In this document: positions 10,741 to 22,200 of the stretch, piece by piece
Numbering within the stretch: the stretch's first letter is position 1
Layout of the letters: every line of letters begins with the position of its first letter
Assembly (NCBI RefSeq): GCF_914767665.1
Contig: NC_059502.1
Span: forward strand, 39,481,812-39,545,811
Reading direction: 5' to 3'
DNA length: 64,000 bases
Source: Harmonia axyridis
Lineage: Eukaryota > Arthropoda > Insecta > Coleoptera > Coccinellidae
Notes under the pieces: generated by a model
Told to the model about the DNA's origin: nothing
The model's input: only the letters and a program-made list of their open reading frames with translations
Databases searched by the model: none
Made by a program: the position numbers and the translations under genes

Positions 10741-12040
10741 CAAGGAATAAAGAGTTTTCTTTTATTCTCCAAAATAATCGAGTCGTTTGACCCTTATCAA
10801 TAGTTCACAGTTATACACTAAAGACTCTTAAAAATAAGTTTGAAATATATATATATATATATATTGAAAAATGTTGGTTGGCAGAACAGTTTTCTGCATC
10901 ACAAATTTGACAGATAATAGATGAATCCGTTCCAGTCTATTTTGTTCCACAAGATGTGCCGGAATGAACTGATTTGCCACATGATTAGAAAAAAGCATAT
11001 CCAGATTTTGTTATTTGAATAACGGAAATTCAATTCGTGAAATCAAATTAGTGTGGCTTTGATAATGAAAACACCTGTCACATGTAAAGTAATTAGATAT
11101 TTGAATTTCCATGAACATAGAGTATTATTGCTAGTCTGTCTGGAAACAGATCGAATGAAATTGACCTTCGTATAACATAAATTCATAAAATCTCGAATAA
11201 CTTTTGAACTATTGAATTTGGGAGCATAATCATGTTTGGACACTACCCTTATTTTTTACCGTAGAATCCAAAGAAATAGGGTTTTAATTTGAAAATCGGA
11301 AGTTATGATCAAATTTTGTTCACAATTTTTGGCACAATATTTGAAACACCTTGTGACGATATTTTTCAAGTTCAAGAAATGCATGATATTCCTATATCAT
11401 TCTTGTTTGAGAAAGTGAATTGAGTATACGCATAGCATATTCACAGTAAATATAATTCAAGTATTTGTGAGTAATTGAAAATGAAAATCTTGATAATGTC
11501 TAAGACATAAAATGAAAAATTTTTTTGAAATTTTTTTTTAATTCTTGTATAACCGGAAGTGCCGGAACTTCTAAAATATTTTAGCTGAATAGGGCATCAT
11601 GAACAATGTCATATTCCGAATTTTCAGATTTGAAATCGGCCCCATTTTCAGGAAACGTCTAATAGGCCGTCGAATTTGAGACACCCTGTATATTGTAACA
11701 GTAGATTCCTGAGGTCAAAAGAAACACTTTTTCCTTACCATTTTAGCCGATTGGGCACGGTTGAAAAGATATAGGCTGTTGAATATCCATAAAAAAATTA
11801 TTTTTCAGTTACATCTCTCCAATGGTCCTATTGAAGGATATGATTTTTGGAATATACCTAGTTTTTAATTGATATGATGCATCTTCTTCCAACACAGAAT
11901 TCCATCCAAATCTCTTTCAGTTTCTTCATTATGGCTTTACATTCCATAAAAATGCCAGGAATTCAAAGAACCCAACTCTCAAAAGTAATTTGAGACCTCA
12001 TTGAAGAATATTTGACCATTTTAAAATAAAAGTACGTTGG

Positions 12041-12768
12041 AGTTCGCTTATAACGAGATCAACAGGAAAAAATAAATCTATCGTTATATGCGAACTCTCG
12101 TTTAAAAAGAAATTTGCAGAGCTCGGTTATTACGAAGGAGCTCGAACTAATTCGCATTCTGTTAATACGAGAGGGCTCGGAATTCAAGTTTATTCGGGTG
12201 ATTGTTCGAAGAATTCAGTGGAAACTGTGACTTGGGCCTTTTAAATTCTGGTTTGTGTTCGACACGTAAGAAAATCTTCATTTTTAGAAGTTTTTCTCTG
12301 AATTCAGGCAATACTGTTTTTCATCTCCTGTCCCATTGTTTATTTTCTTAGAGGTGAAAATCGCATATTTCTTCGTGACAAACCTCTGATTGCGCCGACG
12401 TTTTGAGTTGAAAGTCGGTACGCAATCCTTCCCCACCTCTTTGGAGCGCACGGGCGACCTGTTTGTGTGGTTGGTGAATGTTCGCTGGCCTGCTGTTGTT
12501 AGTCCGCTGCATATGCTGTATTGGCGTACTACTTGTTTAACACTTTAACGGATAAACGTCGAGTTACATATTACTCGTAAATTCCTCCTTTGTTTTTCCC
12601 TCCGTCCTCGTTTTCTTGTTTTCCGTGGCCCTCCCCCTCTGTTGGAGTCTCTCGTAAAGGCCCACGAGAGTGAAGAGTTTACCTTACTTCCTTTCCCACA
12701 AATAAATTGAAATTGAAATTTATTGTTCGTACACCTGCAATAGCAGCCCAAGATACACCTTATCAATA
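12041..12768 (+). other. spacer and presumed 5' region of CR1-like LINE-1
   Basis: From about 12041 to 12200 nothing is recognised. About 12200-12768 is more GC-rich and directly precedes ORF1, so it is taken as the LINE 5' untranslated region with its internal promoter. The true 5' end cannot be fixed without other copies. A minus-strand open stretch at 12545-12787 is low-complexity and basic and is not accepted as a gene. Confidence 0.4.
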
Positions 12769-13524
12769 ATGTCTGAAAACACCTCATGCGCGAACTGCAC
12801 GAAGCCGGTGCTACCTTCGGATAGCATGAAACTTCAGTGCGACGGCTGCAAGAGACTGATCCACGTCACTTGTACAGACCTATCGCAAGACGATCGCGTT
12901 ACTCGTCGTCGAGTTAAATGTTTGAAGGTTCTATGTAACTCTTGCGGTGCAAATCTTGAGGCCTCTCTTGATATCAAATGTCTGATAGAGTCATTCAAAA
13001 ACGATATACGTAGAGAACTTGAGGATGTTAAATTAAAAATTGAGACATTAAATGAGAAGCTCACTGCTGTCGAAAACTCTAAGTCTGTGCAGTCCTCTGA
13101 TGATGTTATTCAGGAGGTACTGGACAGATTGAATCGGGCCAAAAATGTGTTTATCAGGGGGGTCCCTGAACTTGAGGGAAACGTGAATGCTGGGAGGGAG
13201 CATGACGGATCGGTGGTGACAGAGGTGCTCAATACTGTAAACTGTCCAGCTAAGCCTGTCACCATTTTTCGGGTGGGCAAACCCAATGTTGCAAACAAGT
13301 ATTCCCCTTATGATAAAGTTGGTAATGCCAAGCGAGCACGATGCTCGAACCATAAATTATCCATCATAAGTGACCAAACTCCCTCTCAGGTTCAGCTACT
13401 GAATAGACTACGCGGGGAACTTGATGCGAAGAAGGCAAACGGAGAGCCTAACCTTACCATAAAATATATACATGGTGTGCCCAAAATAATCTCAACCAAC
13501 TTTCGTACACAAGATATCCTCTAA
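12769..13524 (+). CDS. LINE-1 ORF1, PHD-finger coiled-coil protein
   Basis: A 251-codon ORF starting at the Met of MSENTSCANCTKPV. Cysteine/histidine pairs CANC, CDGC, HVTC and CNSC form a PHD-type zinc finger within the first 60 residues, followed by a charged helical segment (EDVKLKIETLNEKL) and an RNA-binding-like domain (RAKNVFIRGVPEL ... FRVGKPN ... KLSIISDQTPSQVQLLNRLR). This is the ORF1 organisation of CR1-type LINEs. ORF2 begins in another frame overlapping the last codons. The frame is open throughout. Confidence 0.75.
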   Translation: MSENTSCANCTKPVLPSDSMKLQCDGCKRLIHVTCTDLSQDDRVTRRRVKCLKVLCNSCGANLEASLDIKCLIESFKNDIRRELEDVKLKIETLNEKLTAVENSKSVQSSDDVIQEVLDRLNRAKNVFIRGVPELEGNVNAGREHDGSVVTEVLNTVNCPAKPVTIFRVGKPNVANKYSPYDKVGNAKRARCSNHKLSIISDQTPSQVQLLNRLRGELDAKKANGEPNLTIKYIHGVPKIISTNFRTQDIL

Positions 13525-16308
13525 CGGAGGCCAACAATCGCCCTATCTAGGCTGGAAATTTTTTTACTCTAATTTACACTCGTTATTAGCTAAATTCAAT
13601 GAACTCGTATGTAACATAGTTGATCTCAAACCTAACATAATTTTCCTAACCGAAACATGGCTTAAATCAACTGTCCCAGATTCACTAGTAAGCATCGCAG
13701 GTAAAAGCGTTTACAGAGCGGACAGATTGAATCGTGTCGGTGGTGGAGTGTGCATATACTTGTGCGATGAGATCGTGGCCAACTTTGAGGTTCAGCAGCA
13801 CATTGCCGTGGTCCGGGGTGTGGAGGCCTTGCATCTCAGCCTCACCAAGGAAACCATAAACATAAACTTAGTATGTGTCTACAGACCTCCTGAGGTATCC
13901 CCCGAAGCCAATGCTCAGTTGATCGATTACCTGAGCCAACTGTCGACACTTGACAATCTCATCATTGCTGGTGACTTTAACCACCCCAATATTGCTTGGC
14001 CTATTGATAAGATACCTGATACAAATGGTGCCATGAGTAATTTTATGCATTTTGTTGCCGATTCAAACCTCTTTCAACTTATCACCGAACCAACTAGATT
14101 CCGAAACAACAACGAACCATCTGTTCTTAACCTCATTTTTACCAACGATGAAAACATTGTCACAGATCATGAAGTACTGCCGCCTGTTGGAATATCGGAC
14201 CATGTTGTGATCTACGCAACTATTCAGCTCAATTGTTTCATTCCAAACAAGTGCGAAAGCGAAGTTTTCAAAATAGTCGACTTTGATCGGTTATCAGAGG
14301 AACTTTCCACCATAGATTGGATAGCCCTCTTAAATACATGTAACGACGTTGACATCCTCTGGGACAGATTTTACTCAACCGTAACTGCATCTATTGATAA
14401 GAACTCCCGCAGCAAATTGTGCCGAAAAAATCCTCTTAAACCATGGATAAATACCGAAATAATGTCACTCATACATCATAAAAAGAGGCTTTGGAGGAGA
14501 TACAAAAGATCAAGAGCCCCAGAGGATTATCAAACTCATCGAAATTTTTCTAAACACCTGGTATCAGCACTCAAGTCCTCACGACGTGAGTTTGAGGAAT
14601 CTATCGCAAACTCTGAAAACGGTAAAAAACTATACAAGTTCATACGAGCCAACCTGAATACCAAAGTAAGCATTCCGCTCTTGCGAAAACCTGACGGTTC
14701 CCTGTCCTCTACAAACACCGAGTCGGCTGAAGTTTTGGCTGACTCTTTCACAAGCTCCTTTTCAGTTGAGCCTCCAGATGGTCAACTGCCGCGGATTAGA
14801 GCAGAACGACTGCGTGATAGACTGAACCACGTGACGTTTACTTCGGAAAAGATTAAAAATCATTTGTCGAATATTAAACCAAACTCATCTCCTGGTTTGG
14901 ATGGAATAAGCTCCTTTTTTCTCAACAAATTTTCCGAGGTTCTCTGTTCTCCATTGTCAACAATCATGTCTGTCTCTTTCGCAAAATCGCAAATCCCACG
15001 GGCCTGGAAGAGGGCCTCTGTCACTGCTGTTTTCAAAAAGGGTGATAAACTCAATCCAATCAACTACAGGCCCATTAGTCTTCTTTCCGTGCCTTCCAAA
15101 GTAATGGAATCAATAATTGTGGAAGATATGTCAAAATTTCTTTCAAAACACCCAATCATTCCATCGGAGCAACATGGTTTCGTCAAAGGTAAGTCCACCA
15201 CCAGCAATCTTCTACAGTGCCTGAACGATTGGACGACTGCTTACGATAAAAAAATACCGACAGACATCGTTTATCTTGACTTTGCCAAGGCCTTCGACAG
15301 GGTCCCAGTGCGGAGGCTAATGCATAAACTCGACACATTCGGTATCCGGGGCCAACTAAGCCTATGGATTCAAGATTACTTGACGGACCGGACTTTCACT
15401 GTCAAGGTGGGTCATTCTTTTTCTTCGGACAGACAAGTCACAAGTGGGGTTCCCCAGGGGTCTATTCTTGGCCCACTCCTCTTCGTTGTTTATGCAATAT
15501 AAAGTCCCGCAAGTCGTTTTATGCCGATGATACTAAACTGTATGGAAATGCCATAGTAGAGCATCAATTCCTTCAAGAAGACCTAGATTCGATTAGTCAG
15601 TGGTGTGAGGAATGGCTGATACCTCTTAATGTCGACAAATGCATTGTACTTCACCAAGGAAAGAACAATCCACTTCGCACGTACACGATAAACGGTCAAC
15701 CGTTACGCATAGTGTCCTCACATGTGGACTTGGGAGTGACTATTAGCGCTGACCTAACTTGGTCCGAACACATAATGTCCACATGCAAGCGCGCCAATAC
15801 GCTGATCTACCTCATCCGCAAAACGTTCCCCCATTTATCATTTTCAAGTTCGATAAAACTATACAAAACCTACGTTCGTCCAATTATGGAGTATGCAGGT
15901 TCAGTGTGGTGTCCGGTCTTGGTGCGCGACAGGAACTTGTTGGAAAGTGTTCAGCGTCGAGCCACGCGTATGACTTTTGGTGAAGTGCTGCCAACCTATC
16001 CCGAAAGACTGAGGATGGCACAACTGATAGCTTTTGACCAACGTCGACTCCGTGGGGACCTTGTCATATCTTTCCGTATAGCCAAGTACAATTATGCTAA
16101 CCTTAGAGAACTTCTCATCTTCAACAATGATCCGCGGTTGAGAGGTCACACTTTCAAATTGAAAAAGGAGAAGTTTGCCACAAGACAGAGACAATATTTT
16201 TTGTTCAACCGTATATTCGAGACATGGAATGGCTTACCTGGTGATGTAGTGAATTCTGACTCAGTGAATAGTTTTAAAAACAAAATAGACAGTTGCTTAT
16301 TTGGTTAA
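13516..16308 (+). pseudogene. LINE-1 ORF2: APE endonuclease and reverse transcriptase
   Basis: The open frame reads into ORF2 from the ORF1 stop (NLHSLLAKFNELVCNI, IIFLTETWLKS). Endonuclease motifs: VCVYRPPEVS, IIAGDFNHPNIAW and GISDHVVIY. RT motifs: SSPGLDGISS, INYRPISLLSV, HGFVKGKSTT, YLDFAKAFDRVP (motif A) and TSGVPQGSILGPLLF (motif B). After PLLFVVYAI (near 15500) the frame stops. The sequence resumes in another frame with SRKSFYADDTKLYG (motif C), so about 7-10 codons plus one frame are lost exactly between motifs B and C. The second part (to 16308) holds the thumb and C-terminal region ending KNKIDSCLFG, with a family-typical ETWNGLPGDVV near the end. No RNase H. Confidence 0.85.
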
Positions 16309-16442
16309 TTTGTTTCTATGCATATATTAATTGTTTTTTTCTTCTCTGCATGCATTCAGTCAGCTTATTGATTTCTTTAGTTTTTAGGCTTACATAGGAC
16401 TAAGACCTCAGCCTTCCTTTATATGTAATAATAATAATAATA

Positions 16443-16917
16443 TCTATTTCATTCACAATATTCTCGAAAAATCTTTGTGATATCAAATTTCACTAATAAA
16501 ACACATTTCATATCAAAGGTATACTTATTCGAAATATAATTTGAGAAAATAAAGAATATATCAATATATTTTTCATTGTAAAATAATTTCCAGTCACGAA
16601 AAAAATTAATGAAACATCCTTTTTCACTAAAGAAAATAAAAATATGTAATATGAAACTTTTTTATTCAGAAATGATTGTTTTCTTTCTTTTTGAAGACCA
16701 TTAAATTTTTCCCCAGTTATGTTTTCAACCTCACTCAGTTCCAAAAAGGCGGATGTCGTTTTCATTGCATGAAACCATTTGGGATGCAGAAGGATATTAA
16801 TGTTTTTCTTCATCTGAAGATTCGTAATAGTTGTTTGATGTGTTATCATTTGTTTTTACAGAGAGGGCGACTTCGTGATCGTATTAATATTCACAAACAA
16901 ATTGTCAAAGTACTATA
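16443..16917. other. AT-rich spacer, nothing recognised
   Basis: The stretch between the (AAT)n tail of LINE-1 and the TA site of the next element. Open stretches on both strands here are AT-rich and show no family motif. Confidence 0.5.
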
Positions 16918-17519
16918 CAGGGTGTACACTTTTAAAACGGCCAAACTTCAAGAGGACATTATGCAAGTGATTCGCAACAAAAAATGTCTTATAACATATG
17001 GTCGAAATGTTGGCGGTTATTCTTTAATTTAACATTTCTTGATTTCACGGAATTTATCCCTTTTTTCCAAAGAACCAATCATATCTTATTAATTTCAGCA
17101 TCCTTATCGAATTTGATCATATATTCGGAAAGAGCATTAAATTTGCTTTAATATGAGAAGTCATGAGTGGCAAAAGAGTTTTACTGACGAGTGAGGTGAG
17201 TTGGTGAATATAAATATTCTGAAAAGAGCGAAATGAGTCGTATCTTTCCAATCGTTTTATGAATGAAATAGTATAAATGAGAATATGTTTTCTTTGCAGT
17301 AAAAACCTTATTTAGCAGGCTTTCGAACGACATATCAAGTTTTGTGCTAGCTACTTTCCTATAATATCATGGCTAACGTGATGACAATGAAAGAGACGAC
17401 AATACTAAAACTTTCCTTTGCTCTATTTCGGAGCTGTGTATTATTGGATATTGAAATAATTCTCATGGAAATACCTTTTTGTATTAAACTCAATATTTCA
17501 TAAATAAATGAATAAAATT

Positions 17520-18290
17520 CCGGTTATTTTTACCCTACACCTGCTGATTAGGCGAATAGGTGAAATCGGTTCATTAAGTGGTTCCAAAATCAGAGACGGC
17601 GGCCGAAATACTGAGCAATGGCAGCAAGCACCTGCTTTACTCCAAGAGGATCCGACAACCAGTAATCTTCGCATTGGTACAGCACTGAGGCTTCCACATA
17701 CCACAGTTCACAAGGTACTCAGAAAAAATACATTACGTCCCTATCATTTTAAGAACCTTAACAAGTTGGCGAGTGGGGTGGCGATAGAATGATATGAACA
17801 GATGGAAAAGGAAAAACCCACATGCGACTGTTGTTTCTCAATTCCAACATGAGTTAAGGGTAAACGTATGGTGGGGACTGATGAAGGGCGAATTTTTTGG
17901 TCCAGTAATTCTCCCAGATCGTCTCAATTCAGAAGAATTCAAAAATATAATCAGGAAGAACCTACCAGGCATATAAGACCAAATGCCCCTGGCTACCAGA
18001 TAAAATTTTTGGTTTCAGATGGATGGCTGCCCGGTCCCTAAGAATCGGAATGTAGCGGAATTAATGAACCAACAGTTTGGAATGAGGTGGATTGGAAGAA
18101 ACGGTTCAGTGAGATGGCCACCCAGGAGAACAGATCTGAACCCTATAGATATTTATGTGTGGAACACTTTAAAAGAGAAAAGGGTACAAAATTCACGTTC
18201 AGACTCAGGAAGATTTTATTGAAAGAATCCACTCGTACAGTGAACAAATGCTTCAAAAACATAGTGAACTTCGAAGGGTGGTGGAATCAA
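17520..18290 (+). pseudogene. Tc1/mariner-superfamily transposase remnant
   Basis: Three broken pieces in order. (1) 17540-17765: helix-turn-helix region with DPTTSNLRIGTALRLPHTTV and KNTLRPYHFK. (2) 17815-17976: HELRVNVWWGLMKGEFFGPV and LPDRLNSEEF, the segment before the second catalytic Asp in DDE transposases of this group. (3) about 18010-18200: FQMDGCPVPKN (second Asp) and WIGRNGSVRWPPRRTDLNPI, the WPPRSPDLNP-type motif with the third catalytic position. Stops and shifts separate the pieces, and the first catalytic Asp region is missing. Confidence 0.75.
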
Positions 18291-18840
18291 TAAGAAAAAG
18301 ATATAGCAAATGTATTGAACAAAGGGAAGGAGATTTTGAACAATTACTTCAATGTTTTCATCTGTTCCGTTCATATTTTTTTGTATTTAATAATCAAAAT
18401 TGGTTATCTTTCTAAAATACCTATTTGTATGAAATATTAAGTTTAGTTGAAATTTATAATTTCCAAGAGAATTATCTCACTATCCAACCATAAGCAGCTC
18501 CGAAATAGAGCAATGGAAAGTTTGAGTATTTTCGTCTTTTTCATTGTCATCACGTTAGCCATGATATTATAGCAGAAGGAAAGTAGCTAGCACAAAACTT
18601 GATATGTCGTTCGAAATACTGCTAAATAAGGTTCTTACTGCAAAGAAAACATATTGTCATTTATACTTTTTCAATCATAAAACGATTGAATAGATACGAC
18701 TTATTTCGCTCACTTCAGAATATGTCTATTCGCCACTCACCATACTCATCAGTAAAACTTTTTGCCACTCCTGACTTTTCATATTAATGTAAATTTAATG
18801 CTAATTCGGAATATATAATCAAATTCGATGAGTGTTCGGT

Positions 18841-19357
18841 ATTCACGTAAGTGGTTCAAACATTCACGAACGACCCACGTACTTGCACCTTTGCTTTCGT
18901 GAAACCGGTATATGCACGAGAACATTTTTATCTGAAAAAAAAAAAGACAATTTTCAAAAACACTATGATTTTGGATTCCGAAAAAATCAATTGCCTCTGT
19001 CGCATTAAAAGTTCTAGATCGATAATTCATCAAGTGCCTCATTCGTACGTACTTTCATAGTTTTAGTTAGTTAGTTTTAGTTTAGGTTTAGTGCTCAATA
19101 GTGTTAAGATTTGGACTCTTTGGAGCGTTCCTTCCAACACGGCCAGCGGCAGCCATCTTCGAAGGAGCCTCTTCAGCAGTCCATCACAACCACCTCATTG
19201 TGAAAGAAAACATCAGGAGTCGAGTAAGTCGGGTGCAAGTATTTAACATTTCAATGTTCAATTTGGATCAAGTTTTCTGATATACAGTCCACTTAGTGAA
19301 CCACTCACGAACTATCGTTTTATTACTTGAGGATTCTTCCTCGGTTAAAGCACAATG
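18841..19357. mobile_element. 517-bp insertion inside the right inverted repeat
   Basis: Comparison of the two arms shows the right arm is interrupted here and not the left. The insert edges share the octamer GTGGTTCA in inverted orientation and several TTCACG/CGTGAA units near both ends, which recalls hAT subterminal repeats. CTCAT occurs next to both junctions, a possible short target duplication. No transposase. The family is not identified. Confidence 0.6.
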
Positions 19358-19546
19358 AGGATGCAGAAATGAATAAGATATAATTGGTTTTATGGAAAAA
19401 AGTGATAAAATCCGTGAAATCAAGAAATGTTAAATTGAAGAATAACCGCCAACAGTTCGATCATGTGTTATATGACATTTTTTGTTGCAAATCACTTGTA
19501 AAATCTCCCCTTGAAGTTTGGCCGTTTTAAAAGTGTACACCCTGTA

Positions 19547-19739
19547 TATAGTTTGGCTAAGCAACTTTCGATGAAAAATTGTCTGACGAAAGTTTATAGC
19601 ATCAGTCCTGAAATACTCTCCACTTGTTTTCAAAAACATCTTTGCTCAAGTTGGTTCAATCAGTCGATTGTCAAACTACTATATATAATATGGTGAAAAT
19701 TTTGAATCTCAAGAGCTACTAAGAAATAGGAAAATGTAA
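19547..19739. other. spacer, nothing recognised
   Basis: Short AT-rich stretch between the mariner-like element and the tail of LINE-2. Confidence 0.5.
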
Positions 19740-19889
19740 TTATGGAAATTATTATTATTATTATTATTGTTACAATAAGAGTAGAGGTACAAATACCTAT
19801 AAACTCAAACTTAAAAAAATAACATTCGGAAACTAAATATAATTCAAAACAAAAATTATGGTTTACAATGACAAAAAAATTAGGACGTA

Positions 19890-22190
19890 TTATTCTCGAG
19901 GTTGGGTAATCCATCGGTCATATCCATTCTTGAAGGCGTTGGTGGAGGTTGCATCTACAAGATCACTCGGTAGACTGTTCCATAAGTGGAACACCCTATT
20001 TGTGAGGAACTGCTGTCTCTGAGGCGTGCGGAACTGTTCTCTCCTAAGCTTAAGTGAATGGCCCCTAAGGTGATTGTAGTTTCTGGAAAACAAGCGACGG
20101 ATATCGTCGCCAAAATGATTGCGAAGGGCTTTGAAGGTAAAAATGATATCGCCTCTTGTTCTCCTGTCTTCAAAGTTTGGCAAACTGAAGAGTTGCAGTC
20201 TTTCCTCATAAGAGGGTCTAATGGGTCCATAAGGAAATCGAGTTACCCACCGTTGAACCGACTCTAGAAGAGCTGCGTCTGCTCGAAATGAAGGCCACCA
20301 CGCTGCTCCTGCATATTCCAGAATAGGTCGCACATAATATTTTATCAGTTTGCTGAGCGTAGCATTGTTACAGCCGTTAAAGGATTTTGAAAGAATGAAA
20401 GCAGTCTGCTTTGCCTTGCTAGTAATATGCGCAATATAGAGACGAAAGGTCGGTCGTGACGGTCACGCCAAGGTCACACTGATGCAAAACAGAAGGAAGG
20501 GTTTTACCATCAAGACGGTAGTGAAAAGATGGGTTTGTTTTGCCAATGTGTAGAACTGAGCACTTATCAACATTCAAAGGCAACAACCAATCAGAACACC
20601 ACTGAACCAACCGGTCTAAATCCTCCTGAAGAGTGCTATACGATGAAAGAGGGTTGTTGTACAACTTCGTGTCATCCGCGAAGAGGAGGCAAGGGGATTT
20701 TAAAATACATGGCAGATCGGATGTGTACAGGAGAAAGAGAATGGGCCCAAGAACCGATCCCACATGGAAGACAAGAGTCTCGGAATGACTTGGAGAATAT
20801 GGTGGATAAAGGCACCGCCATAGCCTTAGCACAATATTTAAGTAAACGTGGGGTAATACCATCACGTCCGGGAGAGGTATCAACTTTTCGTTCCAAGAGG
20901 TATTTCTCAACGGTTTCTTCATCAATCCAAACATGTGACATCCCAGGAATAGACCGTTCTGTTTGACAAGTCGGGATAGGTCCAGGTGGCTCTGAGGTGA
21001 AAGCTGAAGAGAAGACATCAGCGAGTACATCCGCCGACTCCACAGGATTCCCACACATGTTACCATCAAGCCTTCTAACAATCGGTGCCCCAACCTTAGA
21101 ACTGAGGAAGGATCTTACGTATTTAAACATCCGTTTAGGGTTCCTGGACGAGACCAAATTATTCTCAAATGCTGCCTTGGATGACTTGATTTCCTTACTG
21201 ACGAAGTTGGAAAGGTTACGATGATTTATGTAGTCCGAATCAGCTCTGGTTCTCAAGAATCTCTGCCAGAGAGATTTCTTTCTTCTCACTAGTGCCAAAA
21301 TACGATAATCAATCCAGGGTCTCAAAGGATTAAATTTAACCTGTTTTGTATACGTATTGGATGCAATAGCAGTCTCAACAATTGAGAGAAAGGTAGACCA
21401 TATAGCATTCATCTGATCGTCTGCAAGGATCAAGCTCCAGTTCTTCGATGACAGTTCCGCAGCAATGCCGTCATAGTTCACTTTCCTTATGGTTTTGAAT
21501 TGATTATTTTGGGAAGTGGGAGCCTGTAACTGGATTTCAGTGGCCAAAGTTAAATGGTCAGATTTTCCGAATGGTGCTAAATATTTGATCCCTGATACAG
21601 TGTCTGGGTCTGATGTGAAAAATAAATCTAATGTGGATGGATTTTGTCCGAGGCGATATCTGGTGGGGTTCTCCACCAACTGCTGAAGTGCTGAGTTAGA
21701 AACTATTTCTGCATAAGGAAAGGACGGGGAATTCACTGAAGGCAACTGAACTATGGGCCAGGTAATATCAGGGCAGTTGAAGTCTCCTGTAATCAACATG
21801 TTATTGTAATCTAAAGATGACTGCCGCATGAACTGAGCACAGCTCCAATCAGCAGAGCTGGGGCGAGGTCGGTAAATACAACCTACTAGCAAGGAAAAGC
21901 AAGGTTTAGTTATTTTTAGGAAAAGGTTGTCTATACCCGTCCAATTATGATGAATTACATCAACTCCAAAGGAAGAGGATATGTGTGAACTCACATAGAT
22001 GCAAACACCCCGATAACCAAGACAGTCCAAGTTATCGTCGCGAAAGAGCCCATAGACAGGGATGTCAAACATTGAATTTGGTATGGAAGGTTGCAGCCAA
22101 GTTTCAGAAACAAACATCAAGACTGGCTTATGTAGTTCTGGAAATTTTGAAGAAAGTGATTGTATATTAGTATATAAAATGGGCCAGCTA
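19890..22190 (-). pseudogene. LINE-2 ORF2: endonuclease and deleted reverse transcriptase
   Basis: The endonuclease is nearly complete: NIQSLSSKFPELHKPVLMFV, SETWLQPSIPNS, VGCIYRPRPSS, ITGDFNCPDITWP, PTRYRLGQNPSTLDL and FGKSDHLTLATE. The RT start follows (SPGRDGITPRLLKYC, LSTIFSKSFRDSCLP). Near 20770 the sequence jumps from FRDSCLP directly to GSVLGPILFLLYTSDLP in another frame, so the RT core including motif A (about 150 residues) is deleted. Motif C FADDTKLYNN is present. A further shift near 20435 separates DLGVTVTTDLS from AHITSKAKQTAFILSKSF. The last part (20333-19890) ends with FHLWNSLPSDLV and the usual C-terminal residues. Confidence 0.85.
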
Positions 22191-22200
22191 TTGAGAGGTG

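Larger units (their letters stand above)
9188..10812 (-). mobile_element. Penelope-like element PLE-2, 5'-truncated, opposed pLTRs
   Basis: The coding remnant (10655-9622, minus) is flanked by two copies of the same roughly 148-bp terminal repeat in opposite orientation: 9188-9335 (sense to the ORF) and 10664-10812 (antisense). Each contains CCCTGAAGAAGAATT, an A/T loop and AATTCGAAAGCTTGG, a hammerhead-like core. Between the ORF stop and the left pLTR (9336-9621) is untranslated AT-rich sequence. The upstream RT half is missing. Confidence 0.8.
8444..11688. mobile_element. TA-flanked DNA transposon (family C), carries PLE-2
   Basis: Ends are CAGGGTGTTTCAAG and its complement, each flanked by TA (8442-8443, 11689-11690). 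Terminal inverted repeats run about 220 bp: 8444-8666 against 11468-11688. The TA duplication and CAGGGTG ends match the element at 16918-19544, which carries Tc1/mariner-superfamily transposase remnants, so the same superfamily is inferred. No convincing transposase remains. The non-PLE interior (8667-9160 and 10863-11467) is AT-rich with no supported gene. PLE-2 occupies 9188-10812. Confidence 0.7.
8418..12040. mobile_element. DNA-transposon family A copy, interrupted
   Basis: The short left end (CAGGGTGAGTCTTTGACTTG, from 8418) and the stretch after 11690 (TTCCTGAGGTCAAAAGAAAC onward) are contiguous in a second copy at 31927-36042, so this copy was split by the element at 8444-11688. Similarity to the second copy continues to about 12040 (ending near AAAATAAAAGTA). 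The right terminal repeat of this copy is not found. No coding capacity. Confidence 0.65.
12200..16442 (+). mobile_element. CR1-like LINE-1 (two ORFs)
   Basis: ORF1 with a PHD-like zinc finger and coiled coil, then ORF2 with APE endonuclease and RT but no RNase H, then a short 3' untranslated region ending in an (AAT)n tail at about 16427-16442. This architecture is that of CR1/L2-type LINEs. A related but distinct copy lies at 19740-23560 on the other strand. ORF2 has a frameshift in the RT core, so this copy is dead. Confidence 0.75.
16918..19544. mobile_element. Tc1/mariner-superfamily transposon with long inverted repeats
   Basis: Ends CAGGGTGTACACTTTTAAAA and complement, flanked by TA at 16916-16917 and 19545-19546. 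The left arm 16918 to about 17510 pairs with the right arm, about 18418-18840 plus 19358-19544: the right arm is split by a 517-bp insertion. The centre (17520-18290) encodes broken transposase. Inverted repeats near 590 bp are long for this superfamily. The arms are clearly diverged from each other, so the copy is old. Confidence 0.8.

Noticed and set aside
12545..12787. Minus-strand 80-codon frame in the LINE-1 5' region
   Set aside because: Basic low-complexity stretch, antisense to the LINE leader; no homology recognised.
20529..20966. 145-codon plus-strand frame
   Set aside because: Antisense to the LINE-2 RT; no independent motif.
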